Positions 35,235 through 46,269 of a stretch of 64,000 nt of DNA are shown here, one piece after another (the first letter of the stretch is position 1; every line of letters begins with the position of its first letter). The notes under the pieces are model-generated. The model saw nothing but the letters and a program-made list of their open reading frames with translations. It was not told where the DNA came from and made no database searches. Position numbers and translations under genes: made by a program. This DNA is from Gigaspora margarita (Eukaryota; Glomeromycota; Glomeromycetes; Diversisporales; Gigasporaceae): assembly GCA_009809945.1 (NCBI GenBank), contig WTPW01000758.1:122450-186449 (forward strand), read 5' to 3'.

Positions 35235-36343
35235 TTATTTCACTCATTCTGTAGTTAGCTATTATTTTACTTCTTTGTTTTAACTATTGTTTCGCTTCAG
35301 CTATTTCTTTTGTTTTGGCTATTATCTTCATTTTGCTCTTTTTTTTAAATACTTTTTAAAAATAGTAGAGAAGTAAAAAAATAAAAAAAACCACTTCTTA
35401 GAAGTGTTAATGTTCTTGCAAATTGTTAGAAAAAAACCTAGCTTATTCTTGCAAAGTACCAAAGAAGTTAGAGTTGGTGTTCTTAAAGTTGGTATTTTTG
35501 TAAAGTGCTAAAAAAATCAGATTGTTTTCTTGCAAAGCACTAAAGAAGTTAAGAATATAAAATAAAAATTAAAAAATATATAAAAAAAAACAAACAAAAA
35601 AATAAAAAATATAAACAAGCTAAATAAAAAAAAATAAAGGAAGCTCCAAATCTCTATTTCTCTAAAAATTTAAAAATTACTAAAAATCAGATTAATGTTT
35701 GCAAAATATCAAAAAAGTCTGGATTGGTTTTCTTGCAAAGTATCAGAAAGTAAGAGTTTTGTTCTTACAAAGTGCTAGAATAAAATACTATAAAATCTCG
35801 AAATAGTGAACATGGACATTATTTCAAATCTTGGCCTGAATTAAGCTTAATTTGGGCTAAAAATTCTAATTTTACCTTTGCGTTATTTTGAGATTTTACA
35901 ATAAATTAATAAAAAAAAATTAAAAAAAAACAAAAACAAAAAGTATTAAACAAAAAAATAAATATAGTGAAATCTTGTGAAAACTTGTAAAAACTTGTGC
36001 TTAACTAAAACTATTTCTTTAAAGAAACATTCTTGAAATTTTAGAAATTGCAGAGAAATCAATTGTGTTTTTGCAAAGTATCAGAGGTCTGAGTTGGTTT
36101 GCAAAACCAAATCAGTGTTTCTACAAAGTATCGAAAAGTTGTTGGTTTTCTTGCAAAGCACCAAAGAAGTTAGGTTAGTATTTTTGTAAAGTGCTGAAAA
36201 AAAAAGAAAAAAATTAAACAATGATCTGCCAATCAACAGGTGCATGATCATAGTGTAATGTAATACTATATATTGCTGAAAATAAGCTACTTCTGAAAAT
36301 AAGCTACCCCAGATTTTTTTCAAAAATCTTAAAAAAACTATTA
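35235..36343. repeat. K-family fragment with CTTGCAAAGT minisatellite
   Basis: Positions 35245-35420 match, in reverse complement, the K element interior at 45430-45600. From 35410 to 36200 units such as TTCTTGCAAAGTRCYARAGA and AGTTAGAGTTGGTG recur at irregular 30-60-bp spacing, as at 39960-40670 and (complement) 44800-45440. A hairpin at 35788-35902 has a GGCCTGAATTAAGCTTAATT core. No gene. Confidence 0.6.
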
Positions 36344-36556
36344 GCAGTTGTTACATATAAAAGTCTAAATTTTACTAAGTAAATCTCAAAAGTGCTATTA
36401 AGTAAACTTGTTTGGCACATAAAAATACACCTATAATAAAAATTTGGTATCATTTGGATAACTTTTTATTAGTAAGTTTTTCAATTTTTTCAAAAAATTC
36501 AATGTTTCGAAAATAAGCTACCCTATGTTTTTTGTGTAATTTTTTGGCCAAAAAAA
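36344..36556. repeat. Single arm of the 3710-4046 MITE family
   Basis: AGTTGTTACATATAAAAGTC and TTAAGTAAACTTGTTTGGC correspond to one half of that MITE. The opposite arm is missing. GAAAATAAGCTACCC repeats (36285, 36300, 36495) and GGTGGCTTATTTTTGGAC at 37093 suggest an older outer inverted repeat around the next element. Confidence 0.5.
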
Positions 36557-37086
36557 GGGGGTCGTCTAAAGCGGAGACAAATCATGTGATCATCTGCCAA
36601 TCAAAATATAGAATTTTGTTGATCTTTGGTGAAGCAAAAATGAAAGAGAAGCGAAAACCTTGAAAAATACAAAAAATGGTAGTCTAAACCCACCTCGATG
36701 TGTTAATCAAAAATGTCGGGAAGGCAATTTTGCTTATATATAGTCAGTGTCTGAAATTCAATTTTTAAATTAGTTGCGGGCTGCAACTAAATAAAAAAAA
36801 TAGTTGCGGATTATAAGAATTTATAAAAATTTAGTTGCGCATATAAGCATTTAATCAAAATTTATAAGTAAAATTTGCAAATTTATGTGCGGAATTTGCA
36901 TATGCACTTTAGATTTTGGTTGCGGAAATTTAAAATTTGTTGCGGTCCACAGACTCCGCAACCCAATTTCAGACACTGTATATAGTTATCTAAAACCTAA
37001 TCTAACCCTAATATAGGATGACCTTAACCCTAAAGTTAATTGAAAAAATTATTAAATATGAGTTGTCTCCGCTTTAGACGTCCCCC
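36557..37086. mobile_element. TIR element (GGGGG..CGTCTAAAGCGGAGACA) split by a hAT MITE
   Basis: The ends GGGGGTCGTCTAAAGCGGAG (left) and GGGGGACGTCTAAAGCGGAG (right, complement) agree at 19 of 20 positions. Flanks are A6 on both sides, so the TSD cannot be fixed here. The interior (GTAGTCTAAACCCACCT, then CTAACCCTAA and TTAACCCTAAAGTT) matches the element at 48350-48638, where a 9-bp TSD is visible. A hAT MITE occupies 36745-36978. Confidence 0.75.
36745..36978. mobile_element. hAT MITE, 234 bp, 8-bp TSD TATATAGT
   Basis: CAGTGTCTGAAATT is present in inverted orientation at both ends and fits the hAT CAGNG terminus. TATATAGT flanks it exactly (36737-36744, 36979-36986). The interior has repeated GTTGCGG motifs. 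Non-coding. The uninterrupted relative at 48350-48638 lacks this segment. Confidence 0.9.
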
Positions 37087-37129
37087 AAAAAAGGTGGCTT
37101 ATTTTTGGACACATACGGGTACAAATTAT

Positions 37130-37400
37130 GATACTATGTAAATCACTTATAGACAAAATGCATGATCACTTAAGAAAAAATATTTTTTTACTAAGTTAAC
37201 AACTAATACATACTAATTGAAAGTTGTAGAGCTCATCGAGATGCATTTAATAGTAATTAAATCATCAAAATCAGTCTAGTAGATATAGAGTATCTTCAAA
37301 AAATAATTGGCTAACTATATAAAATTCTATGTAAACAAATATGTGGTTAGGGGCATGCCATTTATCACATAATTTTTTTTATTAGAGGCCTTACCTATTC
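37130..37400. repeat. Half palindrome with module, joined to a MITE end
   Basis: Positions 37130-37330 are the reverse complement of part of 43500-44150 (ACTATGTAAATCACTTATAG, TACTAATTGAAAGTTGTAG, AGCTCATCGAGATGCA). Then TTA at 37342-37344 is followed by GGGGCATGCCATTTATCACA and TTTTTTATTAGAGGCC, the left end of the family seen whole at 57818-57953. Its right end is not found. Confidence 0.55.
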
Positions 37401-38911
37401 ATGTATAGTATGATCATATTCAAATATATAGTTAAAAATCAGAAGAAAATCAGACTAAATCGGACCGAATCAAATCAAATCGAACTGAATCAGATTGAAT
37501 CGAACTGACTAAAACTTTGGACAAAAATAAATCAGAATTCTGGTTAGCAAGGCTGATTAATTTATTCAAGATTTTAAAAATTTTGTTATAACCTATTCGT
37601 TAAATCAAATATCTGGCTAATATAATTTTGATATAGGCTCTATTAGCTAATATTGCTTAAGCCAGCCCCAAACCAATGTATTTCAACCCGGAATCTTGAT
37701 GATTACCCTGTAAAAAATAAATTTTTGCACAATCTATATAAATTTATACAAGGAAATTTTCAAATTCTAGATCGAAATACAATGGAATTCTATATGTGAT
37801 ATCGTGAACAAAGTTCACAATCGAAGATTGTCCTGTAAAAAATAAATTTTGTTCAAACTAATAATATGAACTTAATAAATAAAATTTAATAATAAATTAA
37901 TAAAATTAAAATATAAATCAATAATTTAAAAACTTAACCTTATGCTAATCCGCTATAACGCCATTCGAAATTGTAAAAATTCTAGGTCGTGAATGCAACG
38001 AATTCAGAAAAGGTGTGAACGGTTATCAAGGTGATCAAAAAGCAGTACTGTTAACCTGGTAACAGTAGATGCACATAAGTATGTATGTATATACATATAC
38101 AGCATATGTGCGACAGGTGTCCATAAACTCAACAGTATATTATGATCAACTTTTTTTTGGCTACCCGTTAGAGAATATGATCTGTTATCAATTTTTGGCC
38201 CAAATTAAGATTAATTTGAGCTGAAAATAGATAACGGATCGCATCTCTACACTCGACAAAGTTAAAACAAAATGATAATTCTACTTATCAAGAATGTAAT
38301 AGGGACATCAGTTTTATGCGATGTGATATATGAAGCATAATTTGACCAAAAATCACATAATTATAATTGGCACCTGTTGATTGGTTGAATTTTAAATCAT
38401 TTGATTGTCATTCTTTTTTTAATCGAATATTAACCCTCTTTAAAAGAGATATACAAATACATCAGTGCAATGGATGTATAATTTTAAACTAGTGACTTGT
38501 AGCATCAGCTAGTAGTTTTCCACCCGCATAAAGCTAGCTGCTAACCAGATTCAAAACAAGCCAGAATTTTGCCGAGGGAGTTATTTTACAAATCTTCTAT
38601 GTCCTTAGCAATTATGGTTATGTTAGTAGTTATGTCATAATATCCTAAACCAGAAACTCATTAAATTAATTACTTATCTTAATAAATTCTTCAGAATTAC
38701 TATTGTGATTGCTGAAGTGATTTTTGATCTATTGATTTTTTTTAAAAAAATTTGAAAGTTTTTTTATAAAAAAAAAAAAAAGATGAATTTCGCAGAGGAG
38801 ACATAAATCGCATCGCACTTAGGCCCCTAAGTATCCTTGAATACGATTACCTGAGATGATTCTGAGTTATATATGTTAGTTTTTTCTTTTCTCATCTGAA
38901 AAAAAAGAAAA
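37401..38911. other. Non-coding; AATCGAACTGA repeat and hairpin
   Basis: Positions 37440-37515 have short GAATCAAATCGAACTGAATC-type repeats. Positions 38170-38249 form a long hairpin: AGAGAATATGATCTGTTATC pairs with GATAACGGATCGCATCTCT, with a GGCCCAAATTAAG core. Positions 38070-38110 hold GTATGTATATACATATAC. The rest is unassigned. The stretch before 38912 (TTTTTTCTTTTCTCATCTG) is pyrimidine-rich, as upstream of many fungal genes. Confidence 0.45.
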
Positions 38912-39337
38912 ATGCAAAGTTTTTTAAGACTTCCTAATTTTGATAAACACTTCTTTTATAAACCTCCATCTGATTTGTACCAAGAATTCGCTAACGCTTA
39001 TGCCTATTATAAGCAGATAACCCTTTGCAACCCTACCCCTAATAAACAAAAATTATTAAATGAAGCCCGAACAGCATGGAAGGAAATAAAAAATGAAAAT
39101 GAGGTAGTTATTCGTGAAAAGATCCAATCATACTTAACTATGGCTCCTAGTACAATTCGCACACAACGTAACTTTATTGTATACCCCAGCTCCAACAGAG
39201 CATCTACATTCACGTTGGCTTCGTCCTCATCCATTTTATCAGTAATTTTACTACAACTTGATAATTCTGATGCTATTGCGAAAAATGCAGTAGGTCAACG
39301 AGATACAATAGCTAAAATCAAGGAAGCAACTCAATAA
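38912..39337 (+). CDS. Hypothetical protein, probably lineage-specific, truncated at the 3' side
   Basis: 141 codons from ATG 38912. The protein is plausible: balanced composition, few low-complexity stretches, basic in the middle. Residues about 18-68 (PPSDLYQEFANAYAYYKQ, NKQKLLNEARTAWKEIKN, VVIREKIQSYL) resemble the kind of short helical module, loosely HMG-box-like with a late Trp, that I recall from multi-copy hypothetical proteins of Rhizophagus. That recollection is not verified. The frame ends at TAA 39335-39337, but coding-like sequence goes on in phase (ILEYQQAIKMINNQ...) to about 39411, where a K element begins. The stop may thus be a mutation of CAA and the gene may be cut by the insertion. 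Function unknown. Confidence 0.55.
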   Translation: MQSFLRLPNFDKHFFYKPPSDLYQEFANAYAYYKQITLCNPTPNKQKLLNEARTAWKEIKNENEVVIREKIQSYLTMAPSTIRTQRNFIVYPSSNRASTFTLASSSSILSVILLQLDNSDAIAKNAVGQRDTIAKIKEATQ

Positions 39338-39411
39338 ATACTCGAATATCAACAAGCAATCAAAATGATTAATAACCAAGATATAAAAAATGAATTATCA
39401 TCCAAAATTAA

Positions 39412-41430
39412 CATCGGCAAATTTTATATATAGATATATATCGATTACTAACCAGTAAGATATATATCGATGATCAACACCCCTGCTGATTATTATCGAT
39501 AGTGATAGTAATCGATATCGATATATATCCAGTTAATCGATATATACCTACTAGATATATATCGATTAATAGTTATATATCGATAACCAATACCCCTGCC
39601 GATTATTATCAATAGTGATAGTAATCGATATATATCTAATATGATATCAATTAATAATTATTATATTTACATAATCATGCTCGCAAGGTTTCACAATTTA
39701 TTATAAATTTTATTTTTTTTATTTATTATTATTATATATTATATTTTAAATTAAATAATCAATATTTGCAAGTTTTCGCAATTTAATATAAAAATTATTT
39801 ATTTATTATTATTATATATTATATTACATATTTTTATTATATATTATTATAAAAAAAAATGAAACCCCAAAAAAAACCCCCAAAAAAAATAACAAAAAAA
39901 AACAAAAACAAAAAATAGTAATAATTTTTAACTACTTTCGCACTTCATCACTCATATTCACTACTTCTTGCAAAGTGTCAGAGAAGTTAGAGTAGTTGTT
40001 CTTGCAAGTACCAGAAAAGTCAGATCGTTTTCTTGCAAAGTTTTGAAAAAAGTCAGGAATAAATAAAATAAAATTAAAAAAATAAGTAAAAAAAAAGAAA
40101 AACAAATAAAAACAAAACGTAAGCAAACTAAATAAAAAAAAAACAAAGCCCCAAATCTCTATTTCCCTAAAGTAAGAGTTTGTTTCTTGTAATTCAAAAA
40201 TCGTTTAAGGTTTTCACAATGTGCCGGAATAATAAAAAAATAAAAATTAAAGAAATAAGTAAAAAGAAAACAAACAAAAAAAACGGAATGTAAGCATATT
40301 GAATAAAAAAAAAAAATAAAACCCCAAATCTCCATTTCTCTGATGTAGAGTTCATGATAGAAATTGCTAAAGTCAAGTTGTATATATTCTTGCAAAGTGG
40401 CAGAAAAGTCTGGGTTTGCTTGCAAAGTGTCAAAAAACCTATATTATTTTCCTCACAAATTGGCAGAATATTAAAAATAAAAATAAAAACAAAAAAAACA
40501 ATAATGTCAAACGAAAAAATAAATGAAGCACTAACTAAACCTTTATTTCTTTAAAGAGGCGTTCTTGAAAATTTACAAATTGCTAGAGAAAGCAATTGTG
40601 TGTTCTTGCAAAGTTTCGAAAGGCTGAGTTGGCTTGCGCATAGTTTCAAAAGGTCGTTAGATTTCCAAAAGTTAGGGTTGGTATTTGTTGTAAAAATAAA
40701 ATAAAAAAATTAAATAATAATAAAGAAAAAAAATAAAAACAAAACGAAACTAAACGAAACTAAACGAAATGAAACGAACCAAAAAAATATCAAAACGAAA
40801 ATGAAAACGAAAACGAAAAAACAATGTAAAATTGATAGAAAATCCAAATTATAAGCAAAAAAAAATAAACAAAAATCTAATCTGATCTTGTACCATGATC
40901 ATCGAAACATTTTGAAACATTTTGAAAATATTAGTCAAACGCGTTTTTGGTATGATCTAGGGTACAGATCTACTGATCTAGCTTGAATTTCTATTTTTAA
41001 AATATTTCGAAACAATTCGAAATATTANNNNNNNNNNNNNNNNNNNNNNNNNNNNNNNNNNNNNNNNNNNNNNNNNNNNNNNNNNNNNNNNNNNNNNNNN
41101 NNNNNNNNNNNNNNNNNNNNNNNNNNNNNNNNNNNNNNNNNNNNNNNNNNNNNNNNNNNNNNNNNNNNNNNNNNNNNNNNTTTTACCCGGTGACAGTCAA
41201 AACATTATGTAATCGTTAAAGATCTGTTAATCGTTATATATCATTTCAAATAATTCTGATTATAATCAATTTATAGATATATAATGATTTAATATTAAAA
41301 ATGATATATATCGATTTAGATATATATCGATTTTTATCCAATTAATCGATATATAATGATATTTTATAATCGATATAAAACGATTAAGTGTTATATATCG
41401 ATCAATATCTATATATAAAATTTGCAGATG
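39412..41430. mobile_element. K-family element, ~2 kb, with central gap
   Basis: The left end CATCGGCAAATTTTATATAT and the right end in complement (CATCTGCAAATTTTATATAT) continue as AGATAT and blocks of ATATATCGAT; GATTACTAACCAGTAAG follows on the left. Inside are A-rich DNA, the CTTGCAAAGTG minisatellite (39960-40670), AAACGAAACTAAACGAAAT repeats (40740-40830) and the TAGGGTACAGATCTACTGAT block at about 40955. It separates the ORF at 38912 from the transposase remnant at 41440. No TSD found and no transposase inside. Confidence 0.75.
41028..41180. other. Assembly gap (153 N) in K element
   Basis: The gap starts right after AATTCGAAATATT. The matching place in 26569-28363 is a long run of A and purine-rich simple sequence (28030-28110), which probably explains the failure. 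Confidence 0.9.
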
Positions 41431-43110
41431 AAAGCAGACCATGTGATTATTAAAGTAAATAAAAAAAGGCTATGAAAACTTAAACATCACGCAGAAGCTC
41501 AAGCTAAACTTAGGGCAAAAAAACAAAAACATCTTGACGATGAAGGTATCGTTGAAAAGTATGATAAACCTGGACGACCACCAGCCACTATGTTAAATCC
41601 AGATCTTTAGGACAATATCCATGATTGTATAGAATTTGGACCTGCTCATGCTAAAATACGAAAGACAATAATTAAAGTTCGTACAATTAAACATTTGCGT
41701 GAAGCATTTGAAGAAAGATATAATATTTATCTCTCACGCCAATGTTTGTCTACATATTTGGAACCTTGACACAGACACATGTTTGCAGCTCGTCGTCATC
41801 ACCATCCTGCAAAAGTCAGTTTGGCATCAGTAGCAAGAACTGATATGAAACAACATATCGATAAACACTATTGTTTGGTATCTGTTAAAGCAGCTTGAGT
41901 TTTTGTAGTGGTATTTGCAAGTGATCTGTTGTTATTTTACAGGATGACAAGGCCAAATCGGTTTAGGTATTCCTGTGGTGGGCTATACGTTTAAGACTAT
42001 ACAATTGATAAATAAACTAGTTATGTTGAAGATCATGATTTTCCTAAAGGAAGTAAAATGAAACTTATAGCTTCAGTATACCTGCTTATTGACCCTAATG
42101 ATTCAAATACTACGCTTCACTCTGGACAACTCGCTATCTTTATTAGGCCTGAATATTTTGTAGGCACATTTTCGTTAACACATATGGCTGATTTATTAAG
42201 CCTTGTTAATGACCAAGATTTTGCTTCAGTTTTATTAAAAGAAAATGACATTAGACTGATCTGGGTTCTTCTTGTCGATGGGGGCCTGACAAAAATCCAA
42301 AGCATTTTAAAAATATTATTGAGTATTGTAACTTATTTCAGGCTTTAGATCTTGATTACTTAACTGTCCGCACGCATGCGCCATATCAAAGTGCTTATAA
42401 TCCTGTAGAAAGAAGCATGGCTTCTTTATCAAAAAAACTTGCTAGTATTACTCTACCTATAGATGAATATGGCATGCATCTGGATTCTCAAGAAAATGTT
42501 GTAGATGAAGAGTTAGCACAGCATAATTTTGAATTTTCAGGAAATAGGTTATGTAAACTTTGGAGTAAAGATGATATATATGGTAAACCTATAACAGTAC
42601 AGTATGTCGATCAAATTAGTCAACCGTTTGATAATATTAATGATGTTGTATTCCCAACATAAGAATGGATTGAATGACATGCTCAGCTATGTCGATATTC
42701 ATTGGATCTAAAGAAATGTAAGAATCGTCAGTATTGCCATGAATACAGAGCTCCTGATGCAGTACTTTTACTGGACCAAAATGATGGACATTATATTGAC
42801 CCGATACATGCCCTCCAATATTTTGACAAATTAAAGATTTTACAATATGATAGTTCATGCTCATCAATTTCGAAGGAAATGTACCAGCGTTTATGTTGTA
42901 ATAAGTGTGATAAGTATTACTCTACCTTGAAGTTCATCGCAAATCACAAATGTTAACAGTATCCATCCAAATATGGTCAACCTCGAAAGCAAGTTGATAA
43001 AACTGTTAACTTAAACTTTAGAGTTGCTGAAAATGTTGTTGATCGTGATTTGTTGGAAGATGAGATTTCAAATTCGCATGAAGTACAATCTGAAAATAAA
43101 TAGGAATTAA
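41431..43110 (+). pseudogene. Decayed DDE transposase of a lineage-abundant family
   Basis: Reading across stops and frame changes gives a long homologous protein. An N-terminal basic part (HHAEAQAKLRAKKQKHLDDE) and KPGRPPATMLNP come first, then CLSTYLEP, AARRHHHPAKVSLASVAR and HIDKHYCLVSVK. The catalytic stretch QDDKAK (about 41940, candidate first Asp) is followed by a frameshift, then HDFPKGSKMKLIASVYLL, RPEYFVGTFSLTHMADLL and LLVDGGPDKNPKHF (second Asp, about 42280). After another shift comes THAPYQSAYNPVERSMASLS (candidate Glu, about 42408), and then a Cys-rich C-terminus (RLCCNKCDKYYSTLKFIANHKC). The three acidic motifs fit a DDE integrase fold, and I recall this family as very abundant in Rhizophagus. 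Stops: four TGA, one TAG, two TAA. TIRs not identified. Confidence 0.75.
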
Positions 43111-43528
43111 TAGATGTTAGAATCTATTAGTATTCTAGGTGTTGTTTTTTAAATGTATAAAAAAAATAAATACGTAAGCCTGTTGGCTAACGATCTATAT
43201 AACCTTCTTCTTATATAAACTGTAACATGTGGAACATGTTCATGCATCCAGTATCATCCCCAGATCTATTATAGATTGAGATTTTTGTTGAAAAAATAAA
43301 AAACTCGGGTATATTTAATAAAATATAAAAGACCTTGGGCATATTAATATTACAGTATTAAATGATAAAGACCCAAATGTTTAATTTTTTAACCAATAAC
43401 ATTTTGTAATACAGTGTAACTTGTAGCTCATAATCTTGGCTCAGCACCACTAGTATATCTTATATATATAGACGTGATCACTAGTTGACCCCATGTATCC
43501 ATGGTAGAAATCAGGTGATAAATGGCAC
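43111..43528. other. Non-coding, right end of a TWA-type MITE
   Basis: No gene. 43508-43528 (ATCAGGTGATAAATGGCACG, then CCCC and TTA) is the inverted form of the MITE end seen at 37345. The other end of this copy is not recognised. Confidence 0.4.
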
Positions 43529-44175
43529 GCCCCTTATATAAAATTTTATATAGTGAGCTAATCATTTTTTGATAATAACTTAGCATTTATTGGACCAATT
43601 TTAATGATCTTGTTTCTTTTAAATTCAGTATAATGAACTCTACAACTTTCAATTAGTGGGCATTGGCTGTTAACTTAGTAAAAAATATTTGTCTTTGAGT
43701 GATCATAGTATTTCAACTTATAATATAGATTATTATAGCAGAAATGCCATAATCACCAAAAAAATATATTTTTTACTAAGTTAATACAATGCCCACTAAT
43801 TGAAAGTTGTAGAACTCATTATAATGAATCTAAAAAAGGTAAGATCATTAAAATTGGTCTAGTAGATGCTGAGTTAACATTAAAAAATAATTGGATGACT
43901 ATATAAAATTTTATATAACCAAATGTTTGTTTACATAGAATTTTATATAGTCAGCTAATCATTTTTCAATGATATCTCTATATCTACTAGGCCAATTTTA
44001 ATGATCTTATCTCTTTTAAATTCGTCATAATGAGTTCTACAACTTTTAATTAGTAAGCATTGTGTTAACTTAGTAAAAAAATATTTTTCTTGGTGATTGT
44101 AGTATTTTGTCTATAAGTGATTTACATAGTAATTTGCATCACATTATACTATAATCATGCATCTGCTAACTAGTA
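43529..44175. mobile_element. Palindromic element with inverted module copies
   Basis: Three module copies alternate in orientation (about 43570-43680, 43775-43890, 43970-44070). Each has TCTACAACTTTYAATTAGTR, GCAT, TTAACTTAGTAAAAAATAT and CCAATTTTAATGATCTT. AAAATTTTATATAGTGAGCTAATCATTTTT and its complement bound the copies. Non-coding. Same family as 37130-37330 and, more distantly, 1258-2389. Confidence 0.65.
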
Positions 44176-44323
44176 GATTATTAATTAAAAAATAAATAAA
44201 AAAAAGAGAAAAAACAAAAAAAGAGAAAAGACAAAATAAAAATAAGAGAACATTATTTAAATATTAAAGTTTTTAAAAAAACTTTAATATTCTTTGAGAA
44301 TATAAAAACATCAAAATTTAAAT
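44176..44323. other. A-rich spacer
   Basis: A-rich simple sequence, no gene. Confidence 0.5.
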
Positions 44324-46258
44324 ACTACATCAGCAAATTTATATACCGAAATCTTTCGAAAGATTTCATATATCGCAATATATTTCGAAATATTTTGAAG
44401 TATATTTCGAAAGATTTCAGGTTTCGAAATATTTCGAAAATAGTTTCGAAATATTTTGAAAGTAGATTCGAAATATTTTTTGAAATATTTTGTAATCGAA
44501 ATAATTCGAAATATTTTAGAACTGGCTAGATAGGCTGGATCAATAGATCTGTAATATGGGTCATGCCCAGGATGCATTGGACTATTTTCAAAATACTTTG
44601 AAATGTTGTATGATGTATCGAAATTAATGTATTACAAGATTAGATCAGATCTTTGTTTATAAATTAGATCTTCTATACAGTTTTACATTGTTTTTTTTTC
44701 TTTTGCTTTGTTTTACATTGTTTTTAGTTTTGTTTTGTTTTTTTGTTTTCATTTTGTTTTTCTTTTTTTTTTTATTTATTTATTTTTTAATTTTTTTCAC
44801 ACTTTACAAACCCTTTGCAAGAAAACCAAAAACTTTTCAGCACATTGCGAAAACACCAAATTGACTTTGCAAGCCAACTCAGAATTTTGACATGCTACAA
44901 GAATGAACAACTAATTTCTCTAGCAATTTTGAAATTTCCAAGAACGCGACTTTAGAGAAATGATTTAGTTAGGCGCAAGTTTTCGCAAGTTTTCACAAGG
45001 CTTCGCTACATTTATTTTTTCATTTGACACTTTTTGTTTTTATTTTTTTTTTATATTTTTTTTTATTAATTTATTTTATTCTGGCACTTTGCGAGAATAC
45101 AACTCTTACTTCCTGGTACTTTGCAAGAAAACCAACTCGGACCTTTTCAGCATTTTGCGAACATTAACTTGGCTTTTGGCAATTTCTGAATTTTCAGAAA
45201 AATGGAGATTTGGGGCTTCTTTTATTTTTTTTTTATTCAGTTTGCTTATATTTTTTGTTTTTTCATTTGTTTTTTCATTTTTTTACTTATTTTTTAATTT
45301 TTATTTTATATTCCTGACTTCTTCGGCACTTTGCAAGAAAATGACTTTTTCAGCACTTTACAAGACACCAACTTTAAGAACACCAACTCTAACTTCTCCA
45401 GCACTTTGCAAGAACAAACTAGATTTTTCCGGAAATACCAACACTTTTGAGAAGTGGTTTTTTTTTATTTTTTCACTTCTCTACTATTTTTAGGAAGTAT
45501 TTAAAAAGAAGAGCAAAATGAAGATGATAGCCAAAACAAAAGAAATAGCTGAAGCAAAACGATAGTTAAAACAAAGAAGCAAAATAATAGCTAACTGGGT
45601 GAGCGAAAATAAGCGTATAGGGCTAGTTTTTTATGGGATTATATGCAATGAAATGCAAAAGTATTTTAAATACTGTTTTTTTTCGTTTTCGTCATTTTTT
45701 TTTGGTTTCATTTTTTTTCGTCATTTTTTTTCTTTTTTTTTTTGTATAATATATGTATAATAAAATATGTAATATTGAATAAAAATGTAAAATAACTTTA
45801 AAATATATAATGTATAATAATAAATAAAAAATATAAAATTTTATATTAAATTGTGAAACAATGCAAAAACCTGTGAAAACGTTCAAAAATTTGCAAAAGC
45901 GTGATTATGTGAATATGATATCGTTTATTTATTTTTTAAAAAATTTTGAAATTTTGCGAAATATTGCGAATAATGCGATAATATGCAAAATATTACCTCC
46001 TGCGACCCGGAGGGGATAATTAGGTACAGGGTTGCATTGTTTTTATTTGCCCTATTTCGCAATATTTCGCAATACATTTCAAAATATTTCGAAATTTCTT
46101 TCGAAATCTTTCAAAATAATTTCGATTTCGAAATATTTTGAAATATTTCGAAATATTTTGAAATAATTGAAATATTTCACATTGATCACAATTCTTTCAA
46201 AAGATTTCGGCATGCAATTTCTTTCGAAAGATTTTATATATTTATTTTGCTGATATAG
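44324..46258. mobile_element. K-family element in opposite orientation
   Basis: The left end ACTACATCAGCAAATTTATATA and the right end in complement (ACTATATCAGCAAAATAAAT) are inverted. Subterminal DNA is rich in TTTCGAAATATTTCGAAA. Positions 44640-45600 are the reverse complement of the K interior (TTTTACATTGTTTTT, then CACTTTGCAAGAAAACC repeats and AGAAATAGCTGAAGCAAAAC). Positions 46004-46255 match the left arm of the TIR element at 30477. The 134-codon frame at 45089-45493 is made by the minisatellite and poly-T DNA. Confidence 0.65.
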
Positions 46259-46269
46259 TTACAGTAATC

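Noticed and set aside
45089-45493. 134-codon hydrophobic frame.
   Set aside because: Made by T-rich DNA and CTTTGCAAGAA minisatellite units of a K element; Phe/Leu-rich only because of base composition.
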